NCBI GenBank assembly: GCA_964020155.1 | Contig: OZ026560.1 | Coordinates: forward strand, 1,582,001-1,646,000 | DNA length: 64,000 bases | Reading direction: 5' to 3' | From: Chondrilla cf. caribensis | Lineage: Eukaryota > Porifera > Demospongiae > Chondrillida > Chondrillidae | Part shown: piece after piece, positions 1-51,498 of the stretch | Layout: every line of letters begins with the position of its first letter | Position numbering within the stretch: the stretch's first letter is position 1 | Translations under genes and position numbers: made by a program | Notes under the pieces: generated by a model | What the model was told of the DNA's origin: nothing | Seen by the model: only the letters and a program-made list of their open reading frames with translations | The model's database searches: none

Positions 1-12
1 CTATGTTTGTGT

Positions 13-14
<2 letters not shown>

Positions 15-75
<61 letters not shown>

Positions 76-86
76 GTGTGTGTGTG

Positions 87-139
<53 letters not shown>

Positions 140-140
140 T
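15..140. repeat. (TG)n microsatellite
   Basis: A nearly pure GT run with a few TTG interruptions. It encodes nothing credible; Cys-Val frames through it are artefacts of the dinucleotide. Confidence 0.95.
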
Positions 141-1852
141 GTATTTGTGTGTGTGTAGAGGTGTGCTTGTATTAGTGCTTGTGTATGTACGTGTGTATGT
201 ACGTATGTACCTCTGTGTATGTTCACTATTGTGCACTCAAAAGGCATTTTCTGGTATGTGTACATATATACAACATACAGTACCCGTATATGTTGTCATA
301 GACTACCATATCGCTTTTCAGATCAACTAAGAAACAGAGTGCAAAGAAGAGGTATGTACATACATACGTACATGCATACATGTGTAAGGATTGATCCTTG
401 TTTGTGTTGAAAAGGTTGTATGTTTTGTGTTTCTCATATCACAGAAGCCACAGTAGTGTTGTATGATATATGTATAATAGATGTATTCTGCTGACTTGGC
501 ACACCTTAACCACTGTGTAGTATGTATGTAGCTGAGGTGAGTCCGTATCTGCAGTAGTAGGCTTCCAGCAGCATATTATACTTATCATGTATGTATTTAC
601 CATAATTGTCAGTTGTTTGGGATGGACAAGGGTACACAGTGGAGCCTGTATTGAAGACCACCTTTGCACAAGGACCACCTAAGTGATCACTATTAAACTA
701 TCCACTGTGTCAACTCAACTGCAGTAAACCATCCCTGTACGAAGACCACCTGTTTTTAGAGACCACCTTTACCGGCCCTTTCCTTAGGTGGTATTTACAT
801 ACAGATTTTACTGTACTTGTTTTCAAGAATACAGTTGTTTGCCACATACAACACTCAGTGCTGTTGTAAACAATACATTTTGCATTTTTGCCGATATGCA
901 CTGTACCCAGTAGACTACTAAATTGAGTTCATATGCAAGTGTTGTCCTTGTGAGTGGATGTCATGGATTTGCACTGTTAGTTCAGTGTTTACGCTGTAGG
1001 GGGGTGAATCAGGAACCCTTGTCGCGTGCTCCTTTAGTCCACCCATTAAATCTACCACATATGACAGAGTCTAAAAACACTGGTTATTCTCAAGTGAGTT
1101 GAACTCCCAGTAAGCTACTACATATTGTGTACATGTGTGTGATGGAACAAGAGGTCGTGCCCCCTGTACTTGCCTTCCAACCTCCCCCCATTTCTCCACT
1201 ACACTGCAGTGGAGTCCTACTCAGAGACCAACTTGATAATGAGACCGTTCCCCAGCCCCAGGAATTCCTGTACTTTGTATTCTTCACACATTCAATATCA
1301 GAATTAGGTCCACCTCACTGTTGAGACCACGACTGGCCCAGAGGTGGTCTCAACTGTGTGGTCCTGCTGTACACTATTCTTATGTACCATCATCAATGAA
1401 CAACTGTCATATCAACATGTCATGGTCACAAACAGAATTAACTCATGCACAGTATCATACATACTATTTGTGCATGCCAGGAGTGTTTGATGCAATTTGG
1501 ATTAATCACTTAATCCTTTAAAATGTCAAGCAATTTTGAAATTACCACATTAATATCATTATAATTTATAATGCTGGAGTTTCATAGAATACAATATTTT
1601 TGGACTAGCCTTCTCTGGTCTGTTGAGGGAAAGCTTTCACGGACTTTGACCTTTGCCTCACTTGTTGGAATGAAATGCACTCTGCAGTTGAAATCTCTTG
1701 CAGTACCAAAACTACACAATGTGCTCTCTGCAAAAATGTCATGCTATGTATTCACTGTCCCACATGCTTGGAGACTTTTAGGGTGCATTTTATGTGAGGG
1801 CAACTACCAGTTGTGTAATTCTGTCTCTCTTGCTCGCTCACTCCTGCTTTAG
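141..1852. other. Non-coding stretch upstream of the first supported exon
   Basis: No convincing complete gene here. It holds two decayed dispersed repeats of the kind seen through the window (about 633-790 and 1205-1345, with GAAGACCACC and GAGACCAC/GTGGTCTC cores). Part of it is presumably intron of the gene whose last exon is at 1853-2056. Confidence 0.5.
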
Positions 1853-2056
1853 TCCCATTGTGGAGCTACGGTTACAGTTGGCTCGAAAGTGGTTGAAAGT
1901 CTTGTTGAAGGTGCTGTTGCAGCTAATGTCAGATTAAAGGCTTTTGAAGAAATGTGGCCTGACTTGTTCGAAGAAGTTGTAGCAGAATGCAGAGAAGAAA
2001 TGGAAGATTTGAATTTGTTTATGAGAGAGGGTGTGAGAAATTTATATACCAGTTAA
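1853..2056 (+). CDS. Terminal coding exon of an unidentified protein (partial)
   Basis: A typical acceptor (pyrimidine-rich tract then TTTAG) at 1852 is followed by 67 open codons and a TAA at 2054-2056. The peptide begins SHCGATVTVGSK and is acidic and helix-prone (FEEMWPDLFEEVVAECREE), ending NLYTS. There is no start codon, so this can only be the last exon of a + strand gene whose earlier exons I could not find. I do not recognise the family. The stop lies only 120 bp before the laminin start codon, so the two genes are tightly packed tail-to-head. It could be a chance open stretch, but base composition and predicted helix favour a real exon. Confidence 0.5.
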   Translation, partial: SHCGATVTVGSKVVESLVEGAVAANVRLKAFEEMWPDLFEEVVAECREEMEDLNLFMREGVRNLYTS

Positions 2057-2105
2057 AAGAATTCATTTTATCATTTTAGCACAACTCTGGCTACGTACAT
2101 AACTC

Positions 2106-2116
2106 GCCGCCATTTT
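2106..2116 (-). promoter_or_regulatory. YY1-like motif ahead of the laminin gene
   Basis: GCCGCCATTTT on the + strand is the reverse complement of AAAATGGCGGC, the published YY1 consensus form. It lies about 60 bp before the laminin start codon in the 120-bp gap after the upstream gene, next to a GCGTATAAGGCG stretch that resembles a TATA element. Regulatory use is inferred from position only. Confidence 0.35.
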
Positions 2117-2176
2117 GTGGGCGTATAAGGCGTTGAGAACCGCCCCTTTAGCTAATTCTCCTCGAGAATCGGAGAT

Positions 2177-30482
<28,306 letters not shown>

Positions 30483-32039
30483 GATAGTCATAGATAGTCA
30501 TCACTGGTCCTTATAAGCCGAAATGGCCCCTGGACCTCAGATCTTATTATTGCTCAAATCAATCTTTACTTAGTATTTGAAACTTATTGTATAATCAATT
30601 AAATGGTTGTAATAACATATTCTGTCTTAGTGTCATGGATTTGTATATATAATTTGCTAGTACGTTTAACATTGATGTATTTTCATTGGACATTATGTAA
30701 GTGAATTTATTGATCGTCGTGAGGAAGGCAAATGATCTGTTAAATGTTGATGCTAACTTTAATAGTGGTTCTCTCAAGTTGTTATAGAGTGGACAGATCA
30801 GCAAGAAATGAATTTCATCCTCAACAACACCCAGATGGCACATGGGGCAAATACGCTCTGAAACCGGTTGGGGTGGTCTTTTGAATCTTCCCAATTCTAT
30901 GGACAATTGATGGTTAGAGATTCGGAACTTTGTCAATGCACGTCTTATGGCTGGATTTTGAATTATGATGAGATATTTTTCTAGACTTGTGTAGTTAACC
31001 TTCATTAAACGATAATATCTTAACTTATTTTTACCGATTTTTGTGGGTCCATGGTCAGCATTGATTGCATTTACTGTTTGCTGTAGGTGCTGATCTCGTA
31101 ATCGTGTTTGTAGTTCTTCTGTGCTTGGGGTGATGAAGTCTGGATTATAACCAAGATTCTTCAAATGTTGTCTTACTGTATGCAGCCAACAATTGTGTCC
31201 CTGATTAGCCAAATCATTTGATATTGAATAGGCCTTACTCACCAGATCAGATAGTTGATTAGATTTTATTCTTTGGAAATACTTAAACACCCTTATTGAG
31301 GCATCTATTGATAGTTTTGGTGATCCAAGTTCTGCGTAGACGGCAAGATTGGAACAGTTCTGAGGGACCCATAGAATAAATTTGTAGAATTTTGAGCAAA
31401 GATTTTCTAAAATTTGGATGTCATTCAGACCCCAGATCTCTGCATTGTATAGTAATATGGGTTTTATTAAAGTATTAAACAATCGTAGCAAAATCTCAAT
31501 GTCACTGAGGTTCAAAGCAATGATACGTTGTTGCAATTGCAGTAAGGATAAAATTGTACGTTTGTATATTTTGTCTAGACAAATCTTAAAATCACCTTTC
31601 CAAGACAGCCAAGTGCCCAGATATTTGTAAGAGTCTACAATATCTACTGTGTTGTTGTCTATTTTCCATATTTGGGTTACTCTCTTTGGGTGTTTGCCAA
31701 ATACCAATATCTTTGTTTTGACTGGGTTTATCTGGAGGCTTAGCTGTTTACAGAATGTGTCAAGAGAATTTAATATGTTTTGGAGGGAATGTGGATCATC
31801 AGAAAATACAACAACATCATCAGCGAACATTACACATGATGATGGAAAAATTGTATCACCAGTAGGGTGTATACTCTCTGGGAGACTATTGATGTACAAG
31901 CTAAATAGGAGTGGGCTCAGATTGCACCCTTGTTTTACACCTCTAGTTGTACTGAACATGTTTGTTAAGCCTTGATCAGGGGTTCGTACACATGATTTGG
32001 ATTTACTATAGTAAGATTTCAGAAGTTTAATCAGTTGCC
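30483..32039 (-). mobile_element. 5'-truncated non-LTR (LINE) retrotransposon
   Basis: Minus strand; about 480 open codons end at the stop near 30595. Reverse transcriptase marks: GVKQGCNLSPLLFSLYINSL, catalytic FADDVVVFSD, and NPVKTKILVFGK with YKYLGTWLSWKG downstream. The C-terminus has a CPMC-x9-H-x4-C zinc-finger-like segment. The upstream endonuclease and the RT start are missing, so it is 5'-truncated at about 32039, exactly at a (TA)n tract. A second (TA)n follows its 3' end (30461-30482), after two copies of TAGATAGTCA. The frame is unbroken, so insertion looks fairly recent. Clade not determined. Confidence 0.85.
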
Positions 32040-32327
32040 ATATATATATATATATATATATTGGAGATTGGAGTTCGGAATTGACGTTGGTATACCTCTC
32101 GGCCACATACCTGTTAACCCTTTCACTAAGTAATATCATTGTAATTCTAGTTATCAGGCTGTTCCTTAGGGTAGCTGCTAGCCACGTGCCCTACCTTTAC
32201 CCTTCGCGTGGGTAAGGTTACCCAGTAACCCAGTAAGGTTTTCGAAGGGTAAAAGTAGCGGGTAGTGTCTAGCTGTGCCTGCGATCGGATGTCTTCCGTC
32301 GTGGTAGAAGTTAGCAATTAACACCTT

Positions 32328-32357
32328 CGGGCTCCGCCCTCACGCGGGCGGAGCCCG
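32328..32357. promoter_or_regulatory. Perfect GC-rich inverted repeat ahead of the oxidase
   Basis: CGGGCTCCGCCC, a 6-nt loop (TCACGC), then GGGCGGAGCCCG: 12 perfect base pairs, all but two GC. It ends 70 bp before the start codon at 32428, so it lies in the promoter or the 5' UTR. Function is unknown. Confidence 0.6.
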
Positions 32358-32427
32358 GCCCCGGGTGTATGATAGCCAAACCTCCACTGAATACCGGTAC
32401 TTCAACCTACACATCACGTGTATAGAC

Positions 32428-34686
32428 ATGGAACTCTCTTTGGTCCGTTTCTTGCTACTTGTAGTAGCTATCGATCTTTCACTCGGCTATTGGCAAGAAC
32501 AGGTTCAATACCAGCATTCTTCGCCTATCGGGATACAGACGATAAATGCTGACATCGTCGTCCCACAAAGCGCCTTTGTCTGTAAGCAGGCGGACAATCC
32601 TTGTCAGATAACTCTCAACGTAACTGCAATGGATACCATGACCTTCTACGAGCGCTATGACAATGGCCTGAGATCGTCGCAGGGATTTCCCGCTGAATTC
32701 GTCAATGGGAGTAGACTCGTAATGGCTGATGGATATGATCCTCCTAAGTCGCCGATATCCCGCTTCTTGCATCCAATTTTCGCGGACGGTTTTAGAAGGA
32801 CAGCTTACGTAGTGAACGATCAGTTGCCAGGACCTGTGATAACGGCCTACCGCGGACAGAATATGGAAGTAACGGTTTTGAACAATATCCTGCAACCCAT
32901 GACTATGCACTGGCATGGGCAGCATGTCGATGGAGCACCGTGGTCAGACGGTACTGCATCAGTGAGCCAATGCACCATATTGCCTGGTGACTCTTATGTG
33001 TACAGATTCACAGTGGATCAGATAGGTACTCACTGGTATCACGCACATGATAGTGCTGAACGCTCTGATGGAATTTACGGGGGGTTAATTGTCAAGGAGA
33101 CAACTAACAGTAATGTTGGAGACTATGTCGATTTGCCTGAAGAACACACATTGATTTTAACAGACTGGTTTGATGACCCTTGGAATGTAACATTTGAGCA
33201 ATTCAAGGAGGGAACCTTTCCAGATCTAGTGCATAAACATACGTCATATTCCCCTCTTCAGCAGGCAGATGGCACTCTGGCCTCCCATTATCCCTTTGTT
33301 TCTGGTCTCATCAATGGCCGTGGACGTAAGTACCATCCAAATGCTAATAACTGCAGCGTGCTCAAAAGTGTTCCGCTGAGTGAGTTTATCGTCAGTAATG
33401 AAAGCAGTTATAGGTTCAGGCTTATTGGAGTGTCAACTTGGCATGCCTTCCGTGTCTCTATTCAAGGACACAAACTGAGAGTTATTGCGACGGATGGAGA
33501 ATATATCACAACAAACAATACAGCATCGGAGGTGGACTATGTTATTGTTCAGAGTGGGGAACGCTATGACACTGTAGTCATTCCTACAGAGCCATCACTA
33601 TCTGGTGCTTATTGGATTGTAGCTGAGACTATTGAGGATCATGCAGATATTGTATCAAGATCTTATTGCCTTAGGGGTCACCGAGCATATGCAATCCTTC
33701 GCTATGGTAATGACACCAGTGGGGATCCGGCAACATTGTATGATCCTCTTGACCGAGGGTGCACCAGTGAGGACAAATGTTTCGCAGTCAACTGCCCTTT
33801 TCAAAACTATCCCCATTCGTACAATATAAGTTGCATCAACATGGATCAAGTACAAGCTGTGGCTCCCATCAGCATGCCCATTGATGACAATATGGAGACT
33901 GCATTTTTTAATTTCCTGACTATAAGTAACACACACATATCAAGTAATGGAATAAATGGCCGCCTTTACCTGTCCACCAAGGTACCCTTGTTAACTCAAT
34001 TCGATGATATCCCTGGAACGTGGAATTTCTGCGACTATCCAACTGGAATGCATGAGACACGAGGCAGACAATGCACTCATCAATACAGCCTATCCTCTGA
34101 TGTTACGGAGATGGTTCTAATGAATCTTGGCAATGATGGCAGTAGTGATGATGGAGGCCATTCCCACGGTCACAGTACCAACACTGGCCATGGACACGGG
34201 GGTCACAGTGGAGGACATATTCATGGTCATCCTGTTCATCTCCATGGTTACCACTTCCGAGTGTTAAAGATTGGATATCCCACCTATCACCATGGCAAAT
34301 ACATGGCTGATAACACAGATATCAACTGTACCGATGCCTTCTGCGAGAAAGGACACGTTTGGAATAAAAGGCCAAATGTCACTTTCAACCCATTGATGCC
34401 CAAGAAGGACTCCATCATCATACCTGGTGGTGGCTACGTCATTGTGAGGTTTGAGAGAAATAACCCAGGAAAATGGCTGCTCCATTGCCACATAGCTCCT
34501 CACCAGCAGCAAGGAATGAATTTGGTCATTGTTGACAACAGCACCACATACACTGTTCCTTCCAATATTCCAAAGTGCACTGTTCAAGTTCCGGAAAACA
34601 GCTCAATTAGAGCATATCAAATGATGAACGTATTTCTCCTTGCTTTCATTGTATTGTTGCCTGTGGTACTCATTTTCATTCAGTAG
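32428..34686 (+). CDS. Secreted or membrane-anchored laccase-type multicopper oxidase, intronless
   Basis: 752 residues, single exon. I start at the ATG at 32428, which opens a good signal peptide (MELSLVRFLLLVVAIDLSLG); upstream in-frame codons lack an ATG. All four copper motifs are present: HWHG (residue 161), HWYHAH (202), HPVHLHG (601) and HCHIAPH with axial Met in QQQGM (from 686). These supply the type 1, 2 and 3 copper ligands, so an active oxidase that couples substrate oxidation to reduction of O2 to water is expected. The substrate cannot be inferred. A His/Gly-rich insert (HSHGHSTNTGHGHGGHSGGH) precedes motif three. The C-terminus is hydrophobic (VFLLAFIVLLPVVLIFIQ), a GPI signal or membrane anchor. 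Many N-x-S/T sites fit an extracellular protein. Confidence 0.93.
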   Translation: MELSLVRFLLLVVAIDLSLGYWQEQVQYQHSSPIGIQTINADIVVPQSAFVCKQADNPCQITLNVTAMDTMTFYERYDNGLRSSQGFPAEFVNGSRLVMADGYDPPKSPISRFLHPIFADGFRRTAYVVNDQLPGPVITAYRGQNMEVTVLNNILQPMTMHWHGQHVDGAPWSDGTASVSQCTILPGDSYVYRFTVDQIGTHWYHAHDSAERSDGIYGGLIVKETTNSNVGDYVDLPEEHTLILTDWFDDPWNVTFEQFKEGTFPDLVHKHTSYSPLQQADGTLASHYPFVSGLINGRGRKYHPNANNCSVLKSVPLSEFIVSNESSYRFRLIGVSTWHAFRVSIQGHKLRVIATDGEYITTNNTASEVDYVIVQSGERYDTVVIPTEPSLSGAYWIVAETIEDHADIVSRSYCLRGHRAYAILRYGNDTSGDPATLYDPLDRGCTSEDKCFAVNCPFQNYPHSYNISCINMDQVQAVAPISMPIDDNMETAFFNFLTISNTHISSNGINGRLYLSTKVPLLTQFDDIPGTWNFCDYPTGMHETRGRQCTHQYSLSSDVTEMVLMNLGNDGSSDDGGHSHGHSTNTGHGHGGHSGGHIHGHPVHLHGYHFRVLKIGYPTYHHGKYMADNTDINCTDAFCEKGHVWNKRPNVTFNPLMPKKDSIIIPGGGYVIVRFERNNPGKWLLHCHIAPHQQQGMNLVIVDNSTTYTVPSNIPKCTVQVPENSSIRAYQMMNVFLLAFIVLLPVVLIFIQ

Positions 34687-34986
34687 CTGTAGATAATGTG
34701 ATTTATGTACGTACGTATATGCACTCATGCACACACTAGTGGATTATGTGTAATGACATTATGTAGCCTGTTGAGGCATACTGCATGCATGGTTTGTTCC
34801 AAAACACTCCACTACCATGCTATTATTATCATTGCTGTTACCAAAGATTATAGATTCAAAAATAATTATTTCAATGTGTTAAATAATGTAAGCATGCATG
34901 TACATAAGTAGTATGAATGATTGAATACATGTACGAACAATGTCACACATATACGTATACAAGTAGGTGAATGAGTTAAACAAACA

Positions 34987-37875
34987 TCATACTAATAAAA
35001 CTGCATTTATACAGCCATCATTTTCAGGATTATTGGTAACTTGAGCATATTTTCCTGAAAGTGAGTAAAGATAATACAATGGTAAGTCTGTTGTAGGTGC
35101 ATGTAGCATATGCCACAGAGAGTGCATGTATATATGGGTTCATGTGTGTACTGTGTTATGCATACTATATTGGCTTCATCTCAGGAGAATGGTTCTATAC
35201 ATTTTTTAAATTTATTGACCACTGGATTGAGAGTGTGGAATATGGTTTTTGACTCACTACTTAGATTGAATGAATATCATGTAAGTGCTAAGTAAGGCAG
35301 TTTCAGAAGCCCCTTTCCCCCTTAAGGTTTAATCCCTGATAAACCCTATTGTGCTGTATACATATGCACATACGTATACAGTAGGTATAAGTAGGCATAC
35401 GTGTAGGTGTAAGCATGCTCATTTTACACATACATGGTATACATGTCTATGCATGTGAGTATGAGAGGGAGTGTATTTCAGTTTGCAAAATTTGATGATA
35501 TACAAAATGTACCGTCTGTACATATGCATACTAACCCCAGACTACTTTCCCACTCTGGGTGACAAGACCCAGTTCACTGATGTTGACTTCAATGATGGTC
35601 CCCTTGGTGATGACGCCAAGCTGTGTGTAAAGTGGGGACTGGGGGTTCTTCTTGACCCCAATGAGGGGGAGGTGGAACGTGGCTTTGAGCTCAGGATGGG
35701 TTACATGAGCTTTTTTGAATCTGAGGGCCTACACACATAGATACAGGTAGGAAGATCAAATATAAGTCCTGTAAGTACTGGAAAACCATGTACAAAAGTT
35801 CTGTTAAATCAAGCACCACACATACATACATACAAGCACACACACACGCACATGCACATACACATACACACCTACAGACGCACACACACAAATACACACA
35901 CATACACACAAATACACATACAAAAGCAGACAAAACATCACTACACATGTATGTAAGAACTAGTAAAATACTGTACACATTTATACATACATACATGTAG
36001 GACTACTCTGTCCTGAATACAGAAAGCAGCAATAAACATGTAGACACATACTCAACCCACATTGTCACCAAGTACGACACCAAACCATGTTGTAAAAATA
36101 TGCATCTGGATATGAATGCTTAAGATCTCCCCACAAATACCCCTGTAATCACACATGAATACATACTAGGTACAAGACAACTAATCAATAAGGTTAATTG
36201 AGGAAATAAGGCTGACATCAACAACCCATGATAAATTACCATTGGACGAATAAATCTTTCATATTTTGGTGGCTTTCTTGTGAATCCTTCTCCAACAAAG
36301 GTCACTTTGGTTATCATGCGCTTCCATGCCTTCCCTGTAGTTGTCATAACAACAAAATGTATTGGTTTGAGACATGCAGTAGTCATAGCTTGTCATAGAT
36401 GACAACCACACCACTTCAACAACTTCAACAAAGACATCTTCATGTGAGTTGGAATTTCATTTAACAAGATGTGAAATGTGAATAAAGAGGAAAGAGACCT
36501 CCATAATTGGTTGGCTTACATGTTCAGGCCTGTGTGTAGGCTGGCTTCAGAAGGGGTGTCCAATTTCCTAAGTTAAATATGCCAGAGTAGTAGGGAGTGG
36601 AAACTTTAGGATACCCTACCTTTGAGTTTCAATAAGGCCATTATAGACTGGTTCGAATTGGTGAGGCATTCAGGGACTGAAGGTCTGGAGGAGGGTCATA
36701 CCAAACCTCTCCTGCCTAGAGGCCTGCACATCAACATCGGAAAGATTGGATCTACGCATTCCCCTCACATTGAATTATTTAGAGAATTGGATTGAAGAAC
36801 AAATTTACACTGACTATATTAACTGGGAAGTGTAGAGTACGAAGGGTGAGATTATGTAAAGTAGAAATCAAATCAATAGTCTTCTGTGAGGTCCAGGGGG
36901 AGCTATACAAGCTCCACTTCAATCAATAAAGGGTATAATTAGAATTTCAAGGAGATAGATAGAGGAGACTTCCTGATGAGGTCAAAGGGCTTCAGGGTAG
37001 GCTAGAGGAGAGGGTGCCTTGTGATAAAACAGCCTATTTTATTTTAATTTATTTTATTTTATTAGGCCAAACCTTTTAATCTGTCACAATCTCCCAGTTT
37101 CAAAATAATGTACAAGTACCAATGAATATCCAATTAATCCGCCAAACTCATTAATCCACAATATTCTTTGAAAATGAATTGTGGTGGATTAATGAGAATT
37201 CACTGCACACACATACGTACGTATTTACATACATATACCATACCATATGCATAAAAGAGGCAGCATTGCCAGTAAGGAGCAACCCCTCCCCCCCTCCACA
37301 CACACACCACAATTGAACTTACGTCTTGTTTTACCAGTTTTGACAACTTTGAAAACCTCATTTTCTCCAACTGCTTTGACTTTGGGTAGAGGAACAGTCC
37401 ATTTACCCTGGAATCCAAGAGAACAGTGCATATAGTATCTCTCTCCATCGATGTACCCAAGTGTGTGCGTGTTTGAGTGTGTGTACGTGTGTGCATATGA
37501 GTGCATGTGTGTGCGCATGTGCACGTGTGTGTGCAATAAAGCACAAATACAAGATCTACAGTCACAAGGCAGATTTACAGCTTTTTCCTTTCTTTTTTGC
37601 TTGACCATATTACTGAGCACTTTAGCCCTAGACTGTCCCTCTCTGCACAGACACACAGTGGATAAGAGAACACCAATCAACACCTCAATATTGTGCCAAT
37701 GATCAAGACAGGCACAAACCGATCAAGAAGGTAAGCAGGCACAGCTCCCTTAGGTACCACATCTTCTGATTTCTTTGTTGTCTGTCGCTCTTCATGCAGT
37801 TTCATTCTATAGAACAGAAGATGTAGACACATGTACCAGTAGCACATACACACACAAACAAACACATGCATATAC

Positions 37876-37937
<62 letters not shown>

Positions 37938-39163
37938 ACACTGGGTACACATGTAAGTACATAAAGTAGGCAAGTGTGAAATGGTCAACTATAACATGTA
38001 CATATTCACATGTGTACATCAATGAAATACAAGGGATATAGCAAGAACCTGACAATTTCCGTACAATGAAGGAGGTTACACCTGACAATTCACTTCTCCG
38101 TGGACAAACATGTACATGCTAACACGTATAGCTATGAAAGTCCTATTTAGTTACACACGAACATACGTAGGTACACATATACTGTATGTACGAATGCTCC
38201 TGTGCTAGTTTCCTCATTAAGATGTAGTCAGGGCTCATGGAAACCAGTTAGTTGTTCTATCTTACACACATTAGTAAGATTGATATGTATGTACATACGT
38301 ACACTTACACACACTGGAGGGGCATCAATGCAGACATCCACGTGGACACAAGCAATTGCCACACATATGTACATACGTATCAAGACTAAATTTTTTCGTA
38401 CCTCTTCTTCATAGCAATTTTCTCTTTGAATCTTTGCTTGTTGTATAATTTTGCTCTGCAGGAAACAGATGCAGTGAGGGTGAACTGTGCCTTAAAGTAC
38501 CCAACATACGTATGTACACACAATGTCATGGTACAACAATAAGAGCATGGTGGGTATAGACAGGGTTTCAAGGCTCCACATGACCTGGCCCTTTTGAGTG
38601 TGACAAAGGAGGGACGTCACTGTTATTGACTTCAAACACATAAACATACAGATATGTAAGTTCTATTCGAGTTCAGACACAGTTGAAATCTATATGGTCA
38701 TATAGGTGATATGAAGGCTAGCCGGCAAGCCCTTTTAAAAGTGACTGGAATAATAGTTACTGATTTCATAGGATAACAATGACAACTGCACTTGTTATAC
38801 AAGCTGTGTTGAAACCTCCTTCATCATCCCTAGATCAGCCTCTACAACAGTATGCGCACGAAATATCAAACTCACTTTAATCCATGAAGCTTTTTGACCT
38901 TTTCACTATGTGCATGAGGCTCCCTTCCCTCTTTCTTACGCCTATAGGAATGAAATGGATTAAGGTGCGACTCCTTCGACAAACCTTTAACGATGATGAC
39001 AGATCAGTGCTAACTTCTTCTCAAAATGATCCATACGGTATCCATGCCGTTTCCTTGATAGTTCTATATACTCGTTCTGAGGCTATTATAATCAAAAAAG
39101 AGGTGTCTGTTGTTCAAAAACAACCGTCAATACACAAAACGAGCAGAAGTTCATCCCTACCAT
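34987..39163 (-). CDS. NSA2: NSA2 ribosome biogenesis factor, 10 exons, 260 residues
   Basis: Nucleolar factor for 60S subunit (27S pre-rRNA) maturation. Minus-strand exons in order: 39161-39163 (ATG only), 39015-39082, 38876-38941, 38402-38455, 37720-37806, 37579-37642, 37323-37407, 36240-36334, 35536-35728, 34987-35054. They join in phase to 260 codons plus stop, the same length as I recall for human NSA2. Recognisable stretches are [92 protein letters not shown] and the end [21 protein letters not shown] minus its first residue. The start codon is alone in exon 1. The gene is head-to-head with the zinc transporter and tail-to-tail with the oxidase. Confidence 0.97.
34994..34999 (+). terminator. 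Candidate polyadenylation signal for the oxidase gene
   Basis: AATAAA, 308 bp after the oxidase stop. It falls inside the last coding exon of NSA2 on the other strand, so use of it would make the two 3' ends overlap. Confidence 0.35.
37124..37206. repeat. Dispersed palindromic GGATTAATGAG repeat (NSA2 intron)
   Basis: CTCATTAATCCACAATATTC pairs with ATTGTGGTGGATTAATGAG about 20 bp away. The flanks match 11243-11300 in reverse. Confidence 0.75.
37879..37931. repeat. (CA)n microsatellite in an NSA2 intron
   Basis: Pure CA run between NSA2 exons 37720-37806 and 38402-38455. Confidence 0.95.
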
Positions 39164-39212
39164 TTTTCAGGCACTCCGGCGGTACGTTGGCAAGATTCGC
39201 GAGCCACGTGGA
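39164..39212. promoter_or_regulatory. Bidirectional promoter core between NSA2 and the ZnT5 homologue
   Basis: Only 49 bp separate the two divergent start codons. The segment holds a palindromic E-box, CCACGTGG (CACGTG at 39205-39210), a class of site bound by Myc/Max, USF and TFE factors. Both transcripts must start within each other's 5' region, so promoter elements probably overlap coding sequence. Role inferred from position. Confidence 0.45.
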
Positions 39213-51448
<12,236 letters not shown>

Positions 51449-51498
51449 TCCTGTTCTGTAGAAAGGGAATCAAAGCTTGTACATGAATTCAAGTGAAT

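Noticed and set aside
322..351. Possible 30-bp exon (STKKQSAKK) with good acceptor and GTATGT donor
   Set aside because: To reach the exon at 1853 in frame it would have to be read in the phase that hits a TAA at once, unless another exon lies between; I found none.
1571..1852. + strand 93-codon frame before the unidentified exon
   Set aside because: Composition is not protein-like, and the better reading is a pyrimidine-rich intron end leading to the acceptor at 1852.
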